A DNA stretch of 64,000 nt from Gavia stellata. Lineage: Eukaryota > Chordata > Aves > Gaviiformes > Gaviidae. Under the pieces are notes generated by a model. It was not told the DNA's origin. It did not search any database and saw nothing but the letters and a program-made list of their open reading frames with translations. Shown in pieces: positions 24,447 to 36,580 of the stretch (positions are counted from its first letter, which is position 1; every line of letters starts with the position of its first letter). The stretch spans positions 24,642,880 through 24,706,879 of the forward strand of contig NC_082603.1 in assembly GCF_030936135.1 (NCBI RefSeq). Direction: 5' to 3'. The position numbers and the translations under genes are program-made.

Positions 24447-27365
24447 CCCACAACTCACGAGCTGCTCCTCTCCCCCACCCCTTTGATCCCTCTGCTCTGC
24501 CCCTCACTGTACCCAGCCCCCAGGATGGAACGGGGCTGCAGGGAAACCCCCAAAAATGCAAACTGCCAGCTAAGCCCCCTAGCACCACCACCCAGCAGAG
24601 CTGGGGGCTGACTGCCCAGGCCTACCTGCAGAAACCAGCCCCCACTAACCCCAACTTCTCCTGCAGCTCCCTGCCACCACCTGTGCCATGCCCCGCACCC
24701 CTCCAGAGCACTGGTTTTGGGGTCCTTGGCTCCGTGTGCTGGTTCATGAGACCCATCTTTAGCTGTGGGAGCACAGGGAGCAGCAAAGCATCTGTGCATC
24801 CACGGCTCTGTTCCCGCAGCCTGGGGTGCTGGCTGGGAGTCGGTGCAGGTCCCCCAGAGCTCAGGTGCTCACGGGACTGTTATGGGATGGCTGGGGCTGG
24901 CAGGGCTCGGCCCCTGCTCTGCCAGCTCCAAGCCTGCCTGATGCCAGACCCTGGATATAAATCTCCCCATCCCATGTCCTCCCTGCTGCCATCAGCGCAG
25001 AGGTCCACGCCCCATGCACAGTCAGGGGATGTTCTTGGGCTTGCTACCACCCCAGACATGGCAAGGCCAGAGCACATCACATGCTGCAGGAGGTGGTTGC
25101 ACTGAGACAGGCACCCGCTTGCTGCAGCAGCCACACGGAGGAGCTAACCTCTGTGAAACTTCCTGGGGAGGTTTCCAAAAACGGCCCCCTCCCCACCCCT
25201 TGCTTGCTGCCCCCATCCTTACCTGCCCTCGACGCAGAGGCCCCTTCCCAAAATGGAGGCTGACCACCTGGATGCATCCCGACATGACTTTCTGTTCTCC
25301 CTAGGTGCGTGCACACGCTGCCTGTATCCTTCCTGCAGGATGCGCACACCTCTGCGATCCCCGGGGCAGCCGGCCAGGTGTTGGCTGCACAGGGCTTGGC
25401 TCAGCCCCAGGCACTGCTCTGGGGACAGGGAAAGCCCCAAAAGGGCTCCCTCTCTCCCTGCCCCATGCACCAGCTGTGAGCAAGGCGATGGAGGGTCCCT
25501 GCGGAAGGGAGGGGCTGGATGCATATTGCCCCCAGAGGGGGGTAAAGGGGGAAAAAAGGGGTGGGGGATGACTTTCTCCTGTCCCCTCTCCTGGGTCTGC
25601 CACCACCAAGCCAGGGCATGGGAGCAGGGTGACAAGGGGTGCCCGGCTGCCCAGCTGCAGGAGTGGTGCAGCCTTTGACATGGGGCGTGGGGTCCCTCCA
25701 TCCCCACGCCCAGGGGACATCCCGTGCGGGTGGCAGCCATCCCTGCCAGCATCCTCCCAGCGTCTTGCAGGATCTGGGCCTGTGGCCGCTGCCACAGGGA
25801 GGGCACAGGGGCTGTCGGGAGCCAAGGGGACAGGGTGCGGGAGGAGTCGCCTGGCAGGCAGGGCCGGTGAGGGCAGTGAGTCACCGCCAGCTTTCCCTGC
25901 CAGGGTGGGACCGCCGCAGCCGCCCAGCATCCCGCTGCACTGCCTGGTCGCACTGGGCAGCACCGAGCAACTGGCAGGCATGGCAAAACCTGCTCCCTTG
26001 CCCCAAGGCCTCCTTCCCCAGCACACAGGGGGCTTCTGGCCATGCCAGAAGCCCGTCCCCACCTCCAGCAGGCCAGATCAGGCATGGGGCAGGCAGCGGT
26101 GGGGCCCCGTCCCTTGTGCAGGCACCTGATGTCCCCCACCCTGCTCCTTGCAAATGGATACAGATGTTTGGGGGTGCTGGGTCCCCCCTGTGCAAGCACT
26201 CCTGCCACTATATGCCTACCCAGGCACTATGTACACATCAGCACCATATGACAACAGTCCCTGGCACCGGCGCTGGCACCACCAGCAGGGTACAGAGAAG
26301 GACAGGGAAGCAGCTATGTTTGCCATGAGAGGCAACTACCAGACGCAAGATGCGGGCCAGCGCCCCAGAAAGCGCCGAGCCAGCACAGGCAGCATGCCTG
26401 TGCCACCGCATATGTGTCCTCGTGTCCATCCAGGAACACCATGCTGTCCCTCCAGCAGACCTGGGACACCGTTGTAGATGGACGCTAGGAGAGATTGTCC
26501 AGGCAGGGCTTGGCCTCCATCAACTGCCTACGGTGAGTGTTATACAGAGACCCGTGGGGGCTCTGGGGTCCTCCTGAGCAGGAGGCATAGGGCCACCAGC
26601 CTGCAGTGTGGGAGCACCCAGCAAATACCTCTCGATGCGGAGACGGCTCAGGCCTGTCCTGCCTGCAGGTGCAGCATGATGTCACCTTGGCCCATGGGGC
26701 AGTGTCCTCTCCACACCCAGGGAAGGTCCTGGGATGGGGGGAGCTGGGGGTGCAGAAAGGGTGAGCAAGGAGAAAAGCACTTTCCCAAGAGGAGGAGACA
26801 ATGGTCAGTCTGCAAGCATGCCTCCGGGGATGCAGCAGCCACAGCCAGGCTGCCCCGGGGTGCTGGCTGTTCCACCCAGCCCAGCCTCCAGCACCTGGCA
26901 CCCCGTTAGGCGGATGCCGAGCGGCGCTCTCCCTGCTGGTATGTGGCACTGGGGCCGCTGGTGCTTTCCCTAGGGCCACCTCGCAGCAGGATGAGGATGG
27001 TGCCACTACCTGGTGCAGGGAATGTGGGCCAGGGCTGCTCCAGCCAGTTTCCTTTCGGATGTTGTTAGTAACCCTGCACATGAGTCAGGGTGTTTGTGGA
27101 TGCTCTGGCTCCACACTGGCCCCACAGCCCCCCGGGCGGGAGGCAGGGGCTGCAGCCCCCTCCCCAGCCAGTCCACAGCCATGTTCCTCCATGACCTGCA
27201 TGGGGACAAAATCTCCATGCAGCCCTATGGCGAAGGAAACCTCAGCAGCAGGGTGCCAGAGAAGGGTGCAGGCAAGGGCGCAGCGGTGTCCCCATCCCAG
27301 CACCCAGGGAGGTCTGGTGGCCCTTCTCCATCCCTATTCCTTGGGCTTCCCCTGCAGTTGGGGGG
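24447..27365. other. GC-rich non-coding DNA, no gene seen
   Basis: No feature can be supported here. Long open frames on both strands are explained by high GC content. Confidence 0.55.
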
Positions 27366-27660
27366 TCCCAGGAGCGGGGTGACAGCCACTCTGGCAGTAA
27401 TGAAAGTTGGTGGAGGAGAGGTTTGTGGCTGGGAGGCTGCTATAAGAGAGCTCGGGACCTTTGATATGCAGAAGCCTCTGGCCCACTGATTGCATTAGCG
27501 GGTTTAATGCCCAAGCAGGCACCCAGCCCTGGCTATCAGGAGCAGACAAGCTGCTAAAGGGCCCAGCTCCCATTTTAGATGCAAATGACCCTGCAATTGT
27601 GGAGTTGGAGGGGAGAAGAATCCTAAAATCACAGTCAGGTGGAAGCAGACCTGGCTGGAG
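27366..27660. promoter_or_regulatory. Candidate regulatory element with a perfect octamer motif
   Basis: This AT-richer block contains ATGCAAAT at 27579-27586, the perfect POU/OCT octamer, followed by CAATTGTGG (an imperfect SOX-like core) about 8 bases on. ATATGCAG and TTGCATTA half-octamers lie upstream near 27464 and 27490. It is about 10.5 kb upstream of the KLF gene start. Function is inferred from motifs only. Confidence 0.3.
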
Positions 27661-30595
27661 ACAAAAAGGTTCCCAGGCGGCTTGAGTGGCCCTGTAATGG
27701 TCCCATTGATGCCTCAGGTGTGGGGCACCGCCGCCTCAATGCCTTCCCGGAACCGGCCCCTTTGTGGGAAGTGCGGATTCCCGGAGGAATCTCCCACCAT
27801 CCCCACCACCAGCCTGGGCTGCCAGCATGTCCCCCTGCCTGCCACTAATGTCCCCAGGGCAGGCAGCTCCTGCCCCGGGGCCTGGAGCTGGGCTCTGCTC
27901 CCAGCTTTGAAGTGCATCAGATTGGGCTAATGGGGAGGTGCATCTACCAAACCTGTGCCCAGAGGGGCTGGGGGAGGCGATCCCCCACCCAGGGCAGGGG
28001 TGGTCTGGTGGAGGTGACCAGGCAGAGCCAGAGTCCCCCCTCCGGTGTCCCCTGAGCCCTTGCATGCCCCGAGCCCCTGCGCCCGTTGTGGCCCCATTTG
28101 CACCAGGTGAGCTGGAGCAGACTCACTGGGTCAACCCCGAATTTGAGTCACTTTAGGAGCATCTCGGCTCCCTAAATCCACGAAAGTGCTTGGAGCAAGG
28201 CTGGGCCACCATCCCTGCTGGAATGTGGCAACCCTCAACCCCCTGGGGCAGCGAGGAAGGCTTTCCTCCTCCTCCTCCTCCTCCCAGCACCATCCCAGTG
28301 CTGCTCTACTATCCCCGGGGAGCTTTGTGCCACCCCAAGCTACCACCCCACACCCATCCCCTAAGCTGTTCTGGGCTCTCCCTCGGGGGGTGGGTGGGTG
28401 TGTGTGTGTGTGTGCTGTGGACCACCACATGGCTCCTTACCCCCACCCCTGGGCTGTAAGCCTGCAAGGGCAGGGTCCACAAAGGGCTTGGTGTGGGAAG
28501 CGCCTGGGATGCGGGGCTGGGCTCCACCCTGTATGGTCCTTTGCCCACAGCCCAAAAAACAGCCCCACAGAGCTCGACTTCAGTCCTACAGAAACTCTCT
28601 TTGCCCCCCAGCAACCTCAGCCCCAGAGCAGGAGGGGCTGACCATGAAGAACAGCAGTGGGGCCAGGGTCGTCTTGCAGCTCCAACCCCCTGAAGATGTC
28701 CTCTCCCCCCCCAGACTCTGCCCTCCCCATGGTTGTGCCATGGACCCCCTTCCAGCAGCCTCCTTGCCCTCACATGTGCCATGAGCTCAGTCAGGTCTCA
28801 TTCATCCCACATCTGTGTGAGGGGAGATGGCTTTAGGGCCATCAGCCCTGGGAAAGTCCCCTGGGTCCCCTGCATCCCACAGTGCATAGGGTGCCAGGGA
28901 AGCAGGAGGGGCTGAACCGGCATGGTGGGGAGCAGGGGACCTCAGGGTCCTGTGTGGTCACTCGCTCACGGTCACCACCCCTTTCCAAAACAAGGAGGTG
29001 GGTAGGCAGGTGCACGGGGCATGGCCTTCATGTTCGTCCCTGCAAAACCACGTGCCTCTTCTTTGATGTAGGTGGAAAATTCCCTGTTTGGCCGGGAATC
29101 TGGGGGGCTGGGGGCTCCAATGCCGGCTACGCTCAGTGAGGAATTAAAAGCGTGTTTTGTTGGAAAGATTTTTCCTCTCCTGACTGGGGAGGCGACATCC
29201 GAACCTTATTTTCCTTTCCGCACTGGGACAAGCGCCAGCGGGTTGAGCGGTCCCCAGGGAGCCATGGGATGCTGTGGCTGCGCTGAGCCCCTCACCAGCA
29301 CGTGGGAGGTAGCGGCAGAGTGGGACCGAGGCGTGGTGGGGAAGATGGAGCCAGGGAAAATGGAGGCTGCTGGAGGTTGGGTTTGGGCTTGGGGCTGTTT
29401 GCCTGTAGCCCAAACACGCGCCGAGGTCAGGCAGGCAGCCGGAATTTAAAATAGCACCTCATCTGCCAAGGACCCTCCTACTCTGCCACGGGCTGGGTGG
29501 ATCCCGGCCCCGCTGTGCACCCTGTGCTGCTGGCGAAGCGCTGCACGCCTGGCCGGCTCTGCTCCAGCGCCGCAGCCCCTGCAGGGCCAGGAGGCAGGGA
29601 GGGGTGCGCTGGCTGCTCCTGCCGCACGCCCAGCTGTGGCTGTGCACCAGCTCAGCTTGGGGACAAGCAGCCCATGGCCACCCCTGGGCACTGTCCAGCC
29701 AGGGGACACTTCTCCCCAGGCACCCTCCGAGCAGGCTGCTGAGCTCCAGCCCCGGCAGCACAATGCCCTGGAGCAGATGGAGAGGAGCATCCCCACCTCC
29801 CGGCATCGCCCCCAGCAGCTGGGGGTCCCAGGGATCCTTCACCCCAGGGCGGTGGTCTCTGCTTTTGGACCACACTCACCGGACAGCAGTACCCCTTCTG
29901 CCTGCTTCCCACAGGGCACCGCCTTAGAGCAGGAGCAAACCAAGATTGCTGCATCAGGACCACCCAGGGAGTGCAGAGGAGAGCAGGGCGTGCGCACTGG
30001 GGCTGGGAAAGCCCAGGCTCCCCCCTAATCCCTCCGCTGGGGGACTCCCCCACTATCCCACCACTTGCGAATGGTAACCAGTTCCCCTTGGGAGCAAAAC
30101 CTTGCAAGAGCCTACCCTCCAAGGAACCTGCTGCCTTGCCAGCCCCACAGGATGCTCGGGGATTGAAGGCTGCGATAAAGATCTTCCTCCATCTTTTTGG
30201 ATGCGGGTGCTGCCCTGGGGGACACCTGCAGCCAGGCACAGGCTCCACCAGAGCCGGGTGCTGTGGCTCGTACTCGACCGGCTGCAGCACCGCCAGCGCT
30301 GCACACATGTGTACACATTCACCTGCGGATGAGCTTGCGAGCTTCCTGGGGATTATGCTCATGCCGTGAAGGATCAAAGCTTGATGGGTGCTCCAAGGTA
30401 GCCCCCCTCCATCCCCAGAAATGGCTGCAGCCCCAGTGAAAGGGAGGGTAGGATTCGGGCTCTGGGTCTGCAGCGATCTTTCTTCATCCCTCTTCTACCT
30501 GCCCAGATTTGTCGCTGTCCATCCTTGGACCAAGAGCAGCCAGAGGTCCCCACCATCCCCGGTGCACACCAGCACCACCAGCACTGCCAGGGTAG
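27661..30595. other. GC-rich non-coding DNA with two microsatellites
   Basis: No gene is visible. A (TCC)n tract lies near 28264-28285 and a (GT)n tract near 28391-28415. The remainder is GC-rich with compositional open frames only. Confidence 0.55.
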
Positions 30596-30860
30596 GTGAA
30601 GCAGCCAGTTCTTGCCGAGTGACTCATGCTGAAATACATGACATTCACTGTATTTCAGGGCTTTCAGCTTGGATGAGAAAAACATCAGGGCGTAAGAAAG
30701 TTTCTTTGCGAGCTGCTCTTAAAACACTGGAAGGACACACTTTATTTTTTGGGAGAAAAGTAGCATTTTTCATAAAAAAGCCTTTTAATTGTTTATAACA
30801 TGAAAAATAGACAATTAAGCAAAATTTTGTCTTGATTTATTACAAAAAAAAACCTGAAGA
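30596..30860. promoter_or_regulatory. AT-rich element with AP-1 site and two perfect inverted repeats
   Basis: A TGACTCA (AP-1/NF-E2 core) at 30620-30626 is followed by a perfect 10-bp inverted repeat: CTGAAATACA at 30629-30638 and TGTATTTCAG at 30649-30658, with a 10-nt spacer. Further on, TTAATTGT at 30785-30792 pairs with ACAATTAA at 30811-30818 across 18 nt. The block is about 65% A+T within GC-rich flanks. It could be a conserved regulatory element, or the remnant of a small DNA transposon; no terminal inverted repeats with target duplications were identified. Confidence 0.35.
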
Positions 30861-32149
30861 CCATCCGAGTCCCTCCCAAACAGCTCCCAGCTGCACACAG
30901 CGAGCAGCGAGTGCGTGGCCCTGCAGCCGGACACGCTGCCTCAGCTGCCTCCTCCCTCCGCCCCAATCCCTCTGGCCAAGCCTTCGTACAGGGGCCAGGG
31001 AGCCACGCGGCTGCTGCACCCGCTTGCCGCCTGCCTGCGGGGCCGTGCCGTGGCCATACCCGGCAACGCTGCCCATCCCGGCGCAGCTCTCCCGGCAGCT
31101 CGGCGTGGTTTCGCTGCTGCGTTTGCTCGCAGGGTTATCTGCTCCAGAGCTGGTGTTGGTTTTGGCACGCAGCGCCGGGACCACACCTACTATTTAAATA
31201 CCACAGCCAAGGGCTTGGAGGGGGAAAAAAAAAAAAAAAGGGAAAGAAAGAAAACTAATATGAAATATTTGTTGCGGTTTGGAGATACACACACACATGC
31301 ACACAGAACACAAACAGCCCGGCCCCGGGTCGCTGGCAGCCGAGGAAGGAAGACTCCGGCTAAGATTGTCTTCAAAACCACGCTGGCAGCAGAGTGTGCT
31401 GAAGGGAAACCCTTTGGGCCAAAATTAGCCCCTGCCGCATGCCAAGCTGGAGCCTGCTCTTGCCCGGGCTGGGGAAGCCGGGGCAGCCCCAGCAGTGTAG
31501 CCGGGACCAGGGAGCTGTGCCAGCCCTCCCCAGGTGTCTGCCCTCCCGCCGGGCTGCAAAAAGCTGGGGAAAGGGTGCCAGGGATGGAAATCCCCAGGGA
31601 GGCAGCCCTTGTGGGGACAGGAGGGTTCTCCCTCCGCAGCACCCTGGAGTAGCAGGTCCTGTTCTAGAAACGCCCATCGGGGCGGCAGCACTCGCAGTGA
31701 GGCCGGGGCAGCTGGGGACAGAGATGGGCAGCGCTGCCGCGCAGTGCTGGCATGGGATAAATGGGCACCCAGCAGCTAAGGATGGGCTGGGGCTGGAAAC
31801 AAAGAGGACAGGTGTCCCGTGGGAGCAGGTGGCTCTGGCCACCCCCCTGCCTTTGCGACCAGGTGGCATCTGGGACGGGCTTGGTGACATTTTGACCCTG
31901 CCAGTGGCGCTGGCACCGTGGTGGATGGGAAGCGGTGCCATTTACCCCATGTCCCTGCTCAGCTCACCCCGCTGGGGCAGGTCCCACTGCCCCCTTCCCC
32001 AGGGCTGGCCCCGGCAAAGTGGCTGCCGGTGTGAACCTGCAGCAAGGTGGCCCAAGGGGCGCTGGGTGGCTGTGCCGTGCTGTGCCATGCCACGCAGCGA
32101 GGCCTGCCGAGGCGGCTGGAGCAGGTGGATTACCACCACCTTCCTTTCC
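30861..32149. other. Non-coding DNA with a short purine tract
   Basis: Mostly GC-rich. An A-rich purine run lies at about 31220-31255. No exon or RNA gene is supported. Confidence 0.5.
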
Positions 32150-32570
32150 CCAGGCTCCTTCCCGGAGAAGTTTTCCCGATGATCTCACTGGATGCACATT
32201 TCTAAATTGTTTGGTTGATTGTTTCATCATCGGAGGTCAATTAAAGAGAAGGCGAGTTCCTGTCACCCCGCTCTGAACCCCTTCACTGCCAGAGCCCCAG
32301 AACAAAGGGAGGAATTGGGCTTGGGCTCGGCCGGCTTGGATTCCCATTTGATTATTTCCAACAAGGGAGCTAATCTATTTTGGAGCCGGTATTCCCAGGG
32401 GATGAGCTCACTGGTGCAGCACATGAGCATGGTTGGGGAAAAGAAAAAAAAATACAGCCTTTTGTAATGTGTTGCAAACCTATTTACTACCAGGGAGGCT
32501 GGGTAATTAAATGCCACTTCCTGGAGCAGAATGAAGCAGTTTTATGTAATGCCGACGCAAAGGGGTTTGC
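32150..32570. promoter_or_regulatory. AT-rich candidate non-coding regulatory element
   Basis: Near 32200-32245 the sequence has repeated forkhead-like cores (TGTTTG, TGTTTC) and TTGATTG/CAATTAA homeobox-like strings. Near 32350-32560 it has further TTGATTATTT, TAATTAAAT and an ETS-like ACTTCCTGG. The block stands out from GC-rich neighbours. Only comparative alignment could show whether it is constrained. Confidence 0.3.
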
Positions 32571-34060
32571 TCCTGACATGGGGCAGATGCTGCTCCTGCT
32601 GAACGCTGCCATGCGTGTCATGGGTGGGAGGATGCACTTTCGCGGGCTGCGTGTGTGCAACTGCACTGCACCATCCCTGTGTGGCTGGCTGTGAGCTGGG
32701 GCCGGTGTCCCGTGTCGGAGTGGGTGGCCTCGGTGCAGCGCGTGTCCCAGGGGTGTGGGACGGCGGTGGGGCGGCTTTTCCGTGCAATGCTCTATGGTGT
32801 GTGATTTACATCGGCTAGGTGGCTGCAAGCAGATAGCTGCATGGGAGGAACAACAAAATCAGATGTCCTGGAAAACAGCTTCCACGCAGAGCAGGATGGC
32901 TCCCCTGCTCCCTGCTTGTCCTGCTGTCCCCTGCTGCCTCAGACCAGGGCTGTGTCCCCATGGGTGGCAGTGACTCATGGTGCAGCCCGTTTGCTCAGCC
33001 CCAAGCCACAGCTCCCGTCGGAAAGTTGTTCCCCCAGTGGGGTGGCAGTGCCCCGCATACCGCGGCCACACTGGTGCCCAGCCTCTGGGGCCAGCCAAGC
33101 GTTCTCTGGGCTGGGAAATGGCGTGGACCTGTGTGGAGTAGAGCTGACCGGCACTGGGCTTGGTGTCTGCGCTTTCCCTGCCTCTGTGCATGGGCAAGGG
33201 AAGTTTTCCCCACCCGCTGAGAGCCCGGGTTCATTGGAGGCTGAATACCTTAGAGTATTGCCGGGGAGGAGGGATGGAGGCTGCTTGGAAAAGACTGGCG
33301 GAGATTTTTACCTGGATTATTTGAAACTTTTGTAGTCTAATTGCTCGTACATGACGTACAGCTATTAATCCCCAACACACAAGGGAAGGGGTCCAATGCA
33401 CACATCCCCTTGTGCTGTGCAGCCATACCATGATGCCCACTGCGGAACTCCCCATGCAACCTGCTGGCACTGTGCGTTGGCACTTTTTTAAATCAGAGGT
33501 GTTGGGAAAAATATCCTGCGTTCCTCCCAGCCTTCCCGGTTGCTCACAAGGAACCAGAAAACAGCAATTCCTCCTTTTACCTGTGGAGCTGCTGGGGTAG
33601 CACAGGTCTTCTCCAGTGCTGTTGTAGGTGGCAGCCAAAGCGAACAGCTCCCACGGCCATGGTCCAGACCCGGCTGCTGCGGCTGGGGCCAGGGGGTCTC
33701 GCCAGGCCAGGGGGCAGGATGTGGCCCTGGGCTAGCACGTGAGCGCACGCGTTCACACGTGAGGCCGCTGCTGCGAGGGCTGGCCGGATGCCTCAAGCAC
33801 ATCGCACTGCCAATGGAGGCTGCGGTGTGCGTTACGGGTTGGGACATCTCTCAGGACTGTGCTGGGTGCCATGTCCCCTCCGGGCAGGGGGATACCCCAT
33901 CCATCGCGGTGCTGGACCCTGTGGCCCTGTGCAGAACCTGGTGCTTTCAGCTTTCCTGTACCAGTGAAAGTTAAGCAGTGGAGGAAAAACGTTGCTGTAT
34001 GTTATAGAGGAAGAGAGGTAAAAAGGGCAGGAAATTTGCACCATGTCCATTTCCCCTTGG
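32571..34060. other. Non-coding DNA, no gene seen
   Basis: Mixed-composition sequence with no recognisable exon. A CRE-like TGACGTAC string lies near 33352 in a small AT-rich patch (33290-33375). Confidence 0.5.
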
Positions 34061-34069
34061 CCCCCGGCC

Positions 34070-34160
34070 GCTGCTCATTCCGGATTCGGGATTTGCGTAG
34101 GCAGAGTTAAAAATAACAGGGGTATATAAAGAAGGACGAAGAGGGCTGCGCTGGCCCCGC
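34070..34160 (+). promoter_or_regulatory. TATA-box promoter-like element with MEF2 and MCAT sites
   Basis: A strong TATA box (TATATAAA, 34123-34130) is preceded by a MEF2 consensus match (TTAAAAATAA, 34107-34116) and a TEAD/MCAT site (CATTCC, 34076-34081). The order and spacing resemble a compact muscle-type promoter on the + strand. Predicted initiation would be near 34153-34160. The first ATG downstream is at 34205 (A at -3) and opens a 64-codon Arg/Ser-rich frame ending at 34399 that matches no family I know. No other gene structure supports transcription, so this may be a lineage-specific or non-coding transcript, or a chance arrangement. Confidence 0.35.
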
Positions 34161-34399
34161 AGCCGCCGGGGCACAGCCAGGCAGCAGGCGGAGATCAAAG
34201 CAGGATGCGGTCCAGGCGGCGCAGTGGGGCTGGGACCACGTGCGGGGTCTGGGGGGTGCCATGGTGCTGCCGTGCCGCCACGCCGGGGGTCAGGGTGCCC
34301 AGCTCTGCCGACTCGTCAGCCTCCCTGGGCGGGCAGCTGGGCAGCACCCGTGGGAGACTGGGCCATGTACATTCCCGTAGGCAAAGACGCCACCCCTGA

Positions 34400-35925
34400 G
34401 CCCTGTCCCTCCGCAGCCGTGTCCCACCACAGCATTTACTCCACGGTGACATTCACTGGGAGGGACCTGACCCGGCTCCCCTGGCCGGAGAGCTGCACAG
34501 GGAGCCTGGATGTGGCCCCCAGCCAGAGCACCCCATCCCAGGGCCGAGCTCCCTGCCGGTGCTGCTGGGGCACTGCCTGCCTCCCCGAGCCCCCGGCAGC
34601 CCCAGTCCTTGGTGATGCATCCCAGTGCTCCCCAGGCCCAGGGCAGGCAGGGCGGACACAGCAGCTCGCTCGGCCGGTGCAAACGAATCTGCCCTCTGTG
34701 CCCTGATAACATTGTGTTTGTTGCAGAGCGGGAAGAGCCTGCCAGCACACGATAAGAGCAGATGACTTTACTCTGGACCCGCTCCGGATTGAATTATGCT
34801 TTAATTTCATTTTCGGTTCCTCTTTTCTTTTCAGGAGGGGAAGGGGGTTTGGGGGGTGCGGGCAGGTCTGGGGGCTCCTGGACCCTTTTCCAGGCAGGCC
34901 AGCCCCATCCAGAGGGGAGGACAGAGAGTAAAACCCGGACAGATCCGCCTTCTGCTCTCAGGGATGTAACCCCGGAGCGTCACAGCAGCCCAGGTTGTCC
35001 TGCTGTGTGGGTCCCCATGGCACCTCCCCATGGGATCCCCTGCAGAGCTTTTGGGGCTCAGGTTTTGCCTCCCACCGAAGCAGAAGCTCTCCGGGCTGTG
35101 GCACCATGGCCCGTGTTGGACAGGCTCCATGGTTCCTGTTGGAGAGGGGGCACCGAAGGTGCCCTGAAGGTGAGTCCCCGGCTTCACTCCAGGCCCCCAG
35201 GTCCAGCTGACAGAGCACAGGGGCAGACACAGTGCTGGTGTTCTTCAGTTCCCAGTGTTTTGTGGGGTAGGGGACTCCCCTGGGTCTACTGGGGGTCCTG
35301 CTGGGCAACCCAGGCACTGATGCCATCTCTGGCAATGCCATGGGGCATCGCCTCTCTGCCTGCCCCAGAGGTGCTGCATGCCGTGGGGAGGGTGCTATGG
35401 GGCCATGGCACTGTTGGCAGGGCTGCCGATGCTCTCAGCTTGATGGAGTCACCTCCCGCACACCACGCTGGGCATGGCACGGTCCTCTGCTGCCAGATGT
35501 GCCAAGAGCAGGGATAACCATTAACCCTTTCCTCTTTGGCCATCACCTGAGCGGGCGGCTCTTCCCACCCTCTGTTTGCTCTCCCGCTGAGCTGCCGTTT
35601 GATCTCTAGGGATGCCAGCGACTTTACAGCCTGCTGTAGTGGTGTGGGAGATAATCCATGTTTCCTAAATGGGTTTCTCTCAGCAGTGGGCTGTGCGCAC
35701 ACCGGCTGCTCCCGCTCACCTCTCTCTTGGCTCGGAGGAGGCTCCCGCGGCCGAGGGGCTGGCAGGGCTGCAGCAGGGACACCCCCGTGCTCACCCCGCG
35801 GCTCACAGCAGGCAAATCCCTCCCATGCTGCCCTCCCCAGCTCCCTGCGCGGTCAGTGCTTGCAGCGCTTGTGTTGGTGCGGTGCCTGGTGTGGTGCCGC
35901 TCCCCTCCGTGCTGGCCCTCCCACC
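34400..35925. other. Non-coding DNA downstream of the TATA element, no gene seen
   Basis: A polypyrimidine-CAG acceptor-like site lies near 34403-34414, followed by an open frame to about 34706, but the translation is not recognisable. Nothing else is supported. Confidence 0.45.
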
Positions 35926-36560
35926 ATAGCATCAGTAGTAAGAGTTTCCTGGGGAATATCCCACATTTGCAAGAAATATTGGCTCTAAAAATGAACCCGA
36001 TCTGCTGGCGACGCCTCTCTTAAAATAAGCCAGTGCCGCATGGGTGCAGATGCCAAAACTGCCTGGAAAAGGGGAAAACCAAGTGGAATTAGTGTTTGTC
36101 TCCTGTGGCATCTGATCTCACTTACCTATAAAAGTTTGGGGCAGGAACTGCCTTGCTATTAATTATTATTTGGCCAAGAAACAAATAATGGGATTAACCG
36201 GTAACTTAAATAAGCTACTCTGGGGGCCAGGCTAAAAGAGATTTCGAGTGATGCCCACATGCTTCTTTGCCACTTCAGAGGTGACTTTTTCTGAAGAAGG
36301 ACTTTGCAGCCTGTGTATTTTGACCCACCGGGTAGCATTAATAAACCTGCTCCCTCGCTGGCAGCCAGGCACGCGGGGCCCAGGCAGCAACCCAGTGTGT
36401 GCTCTGGAAACCAGGGCAGGGATTCTTGGTAAAAGGGGGAAGATTTGAATCGTTGTTGTTCCACTGGATTACTGAAATAATTTATTGTAATGCTCCACCC
36501 TTATAATTAAAGCGCGGTGATGAAAGCAACTGGTAGAGTAGCTTTGGATCCAGAAGCAGC
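35926..36560. promoter_or_regulatory. AT-rich distal upstream region of KLF17, candidate enhancer
   Basis: Several AT-rich patches lie 1.5-2.1 kb upstream of the KLF17 start codon. They include TTAATTATTATTTGG near 36158 and ATTGTAATGC at 36484-36493. The latter matches the SOX half and the start of the OCT half of a SOX-OCT composite site, and is followed at once by a CACCC box (CCACCC, 36495-36500) of the kind bound by KLF/SP proteins. A short GT/GC microsatellite lies near 36558-36580. Function is inferred from motifs. Confidence 0.3.
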
Positions 36561-36580
36561 GTGTGCGTGTGTGTGCGCGC

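Noticed and set aside
34224..34706. 160-codon frame downstream of the orphan TATA box
   Set aside because: It does not begin with ATG, has no known domain, and can be explained by GC content; only the shorter ATG-started frame at 34205 is noted as a candidate.
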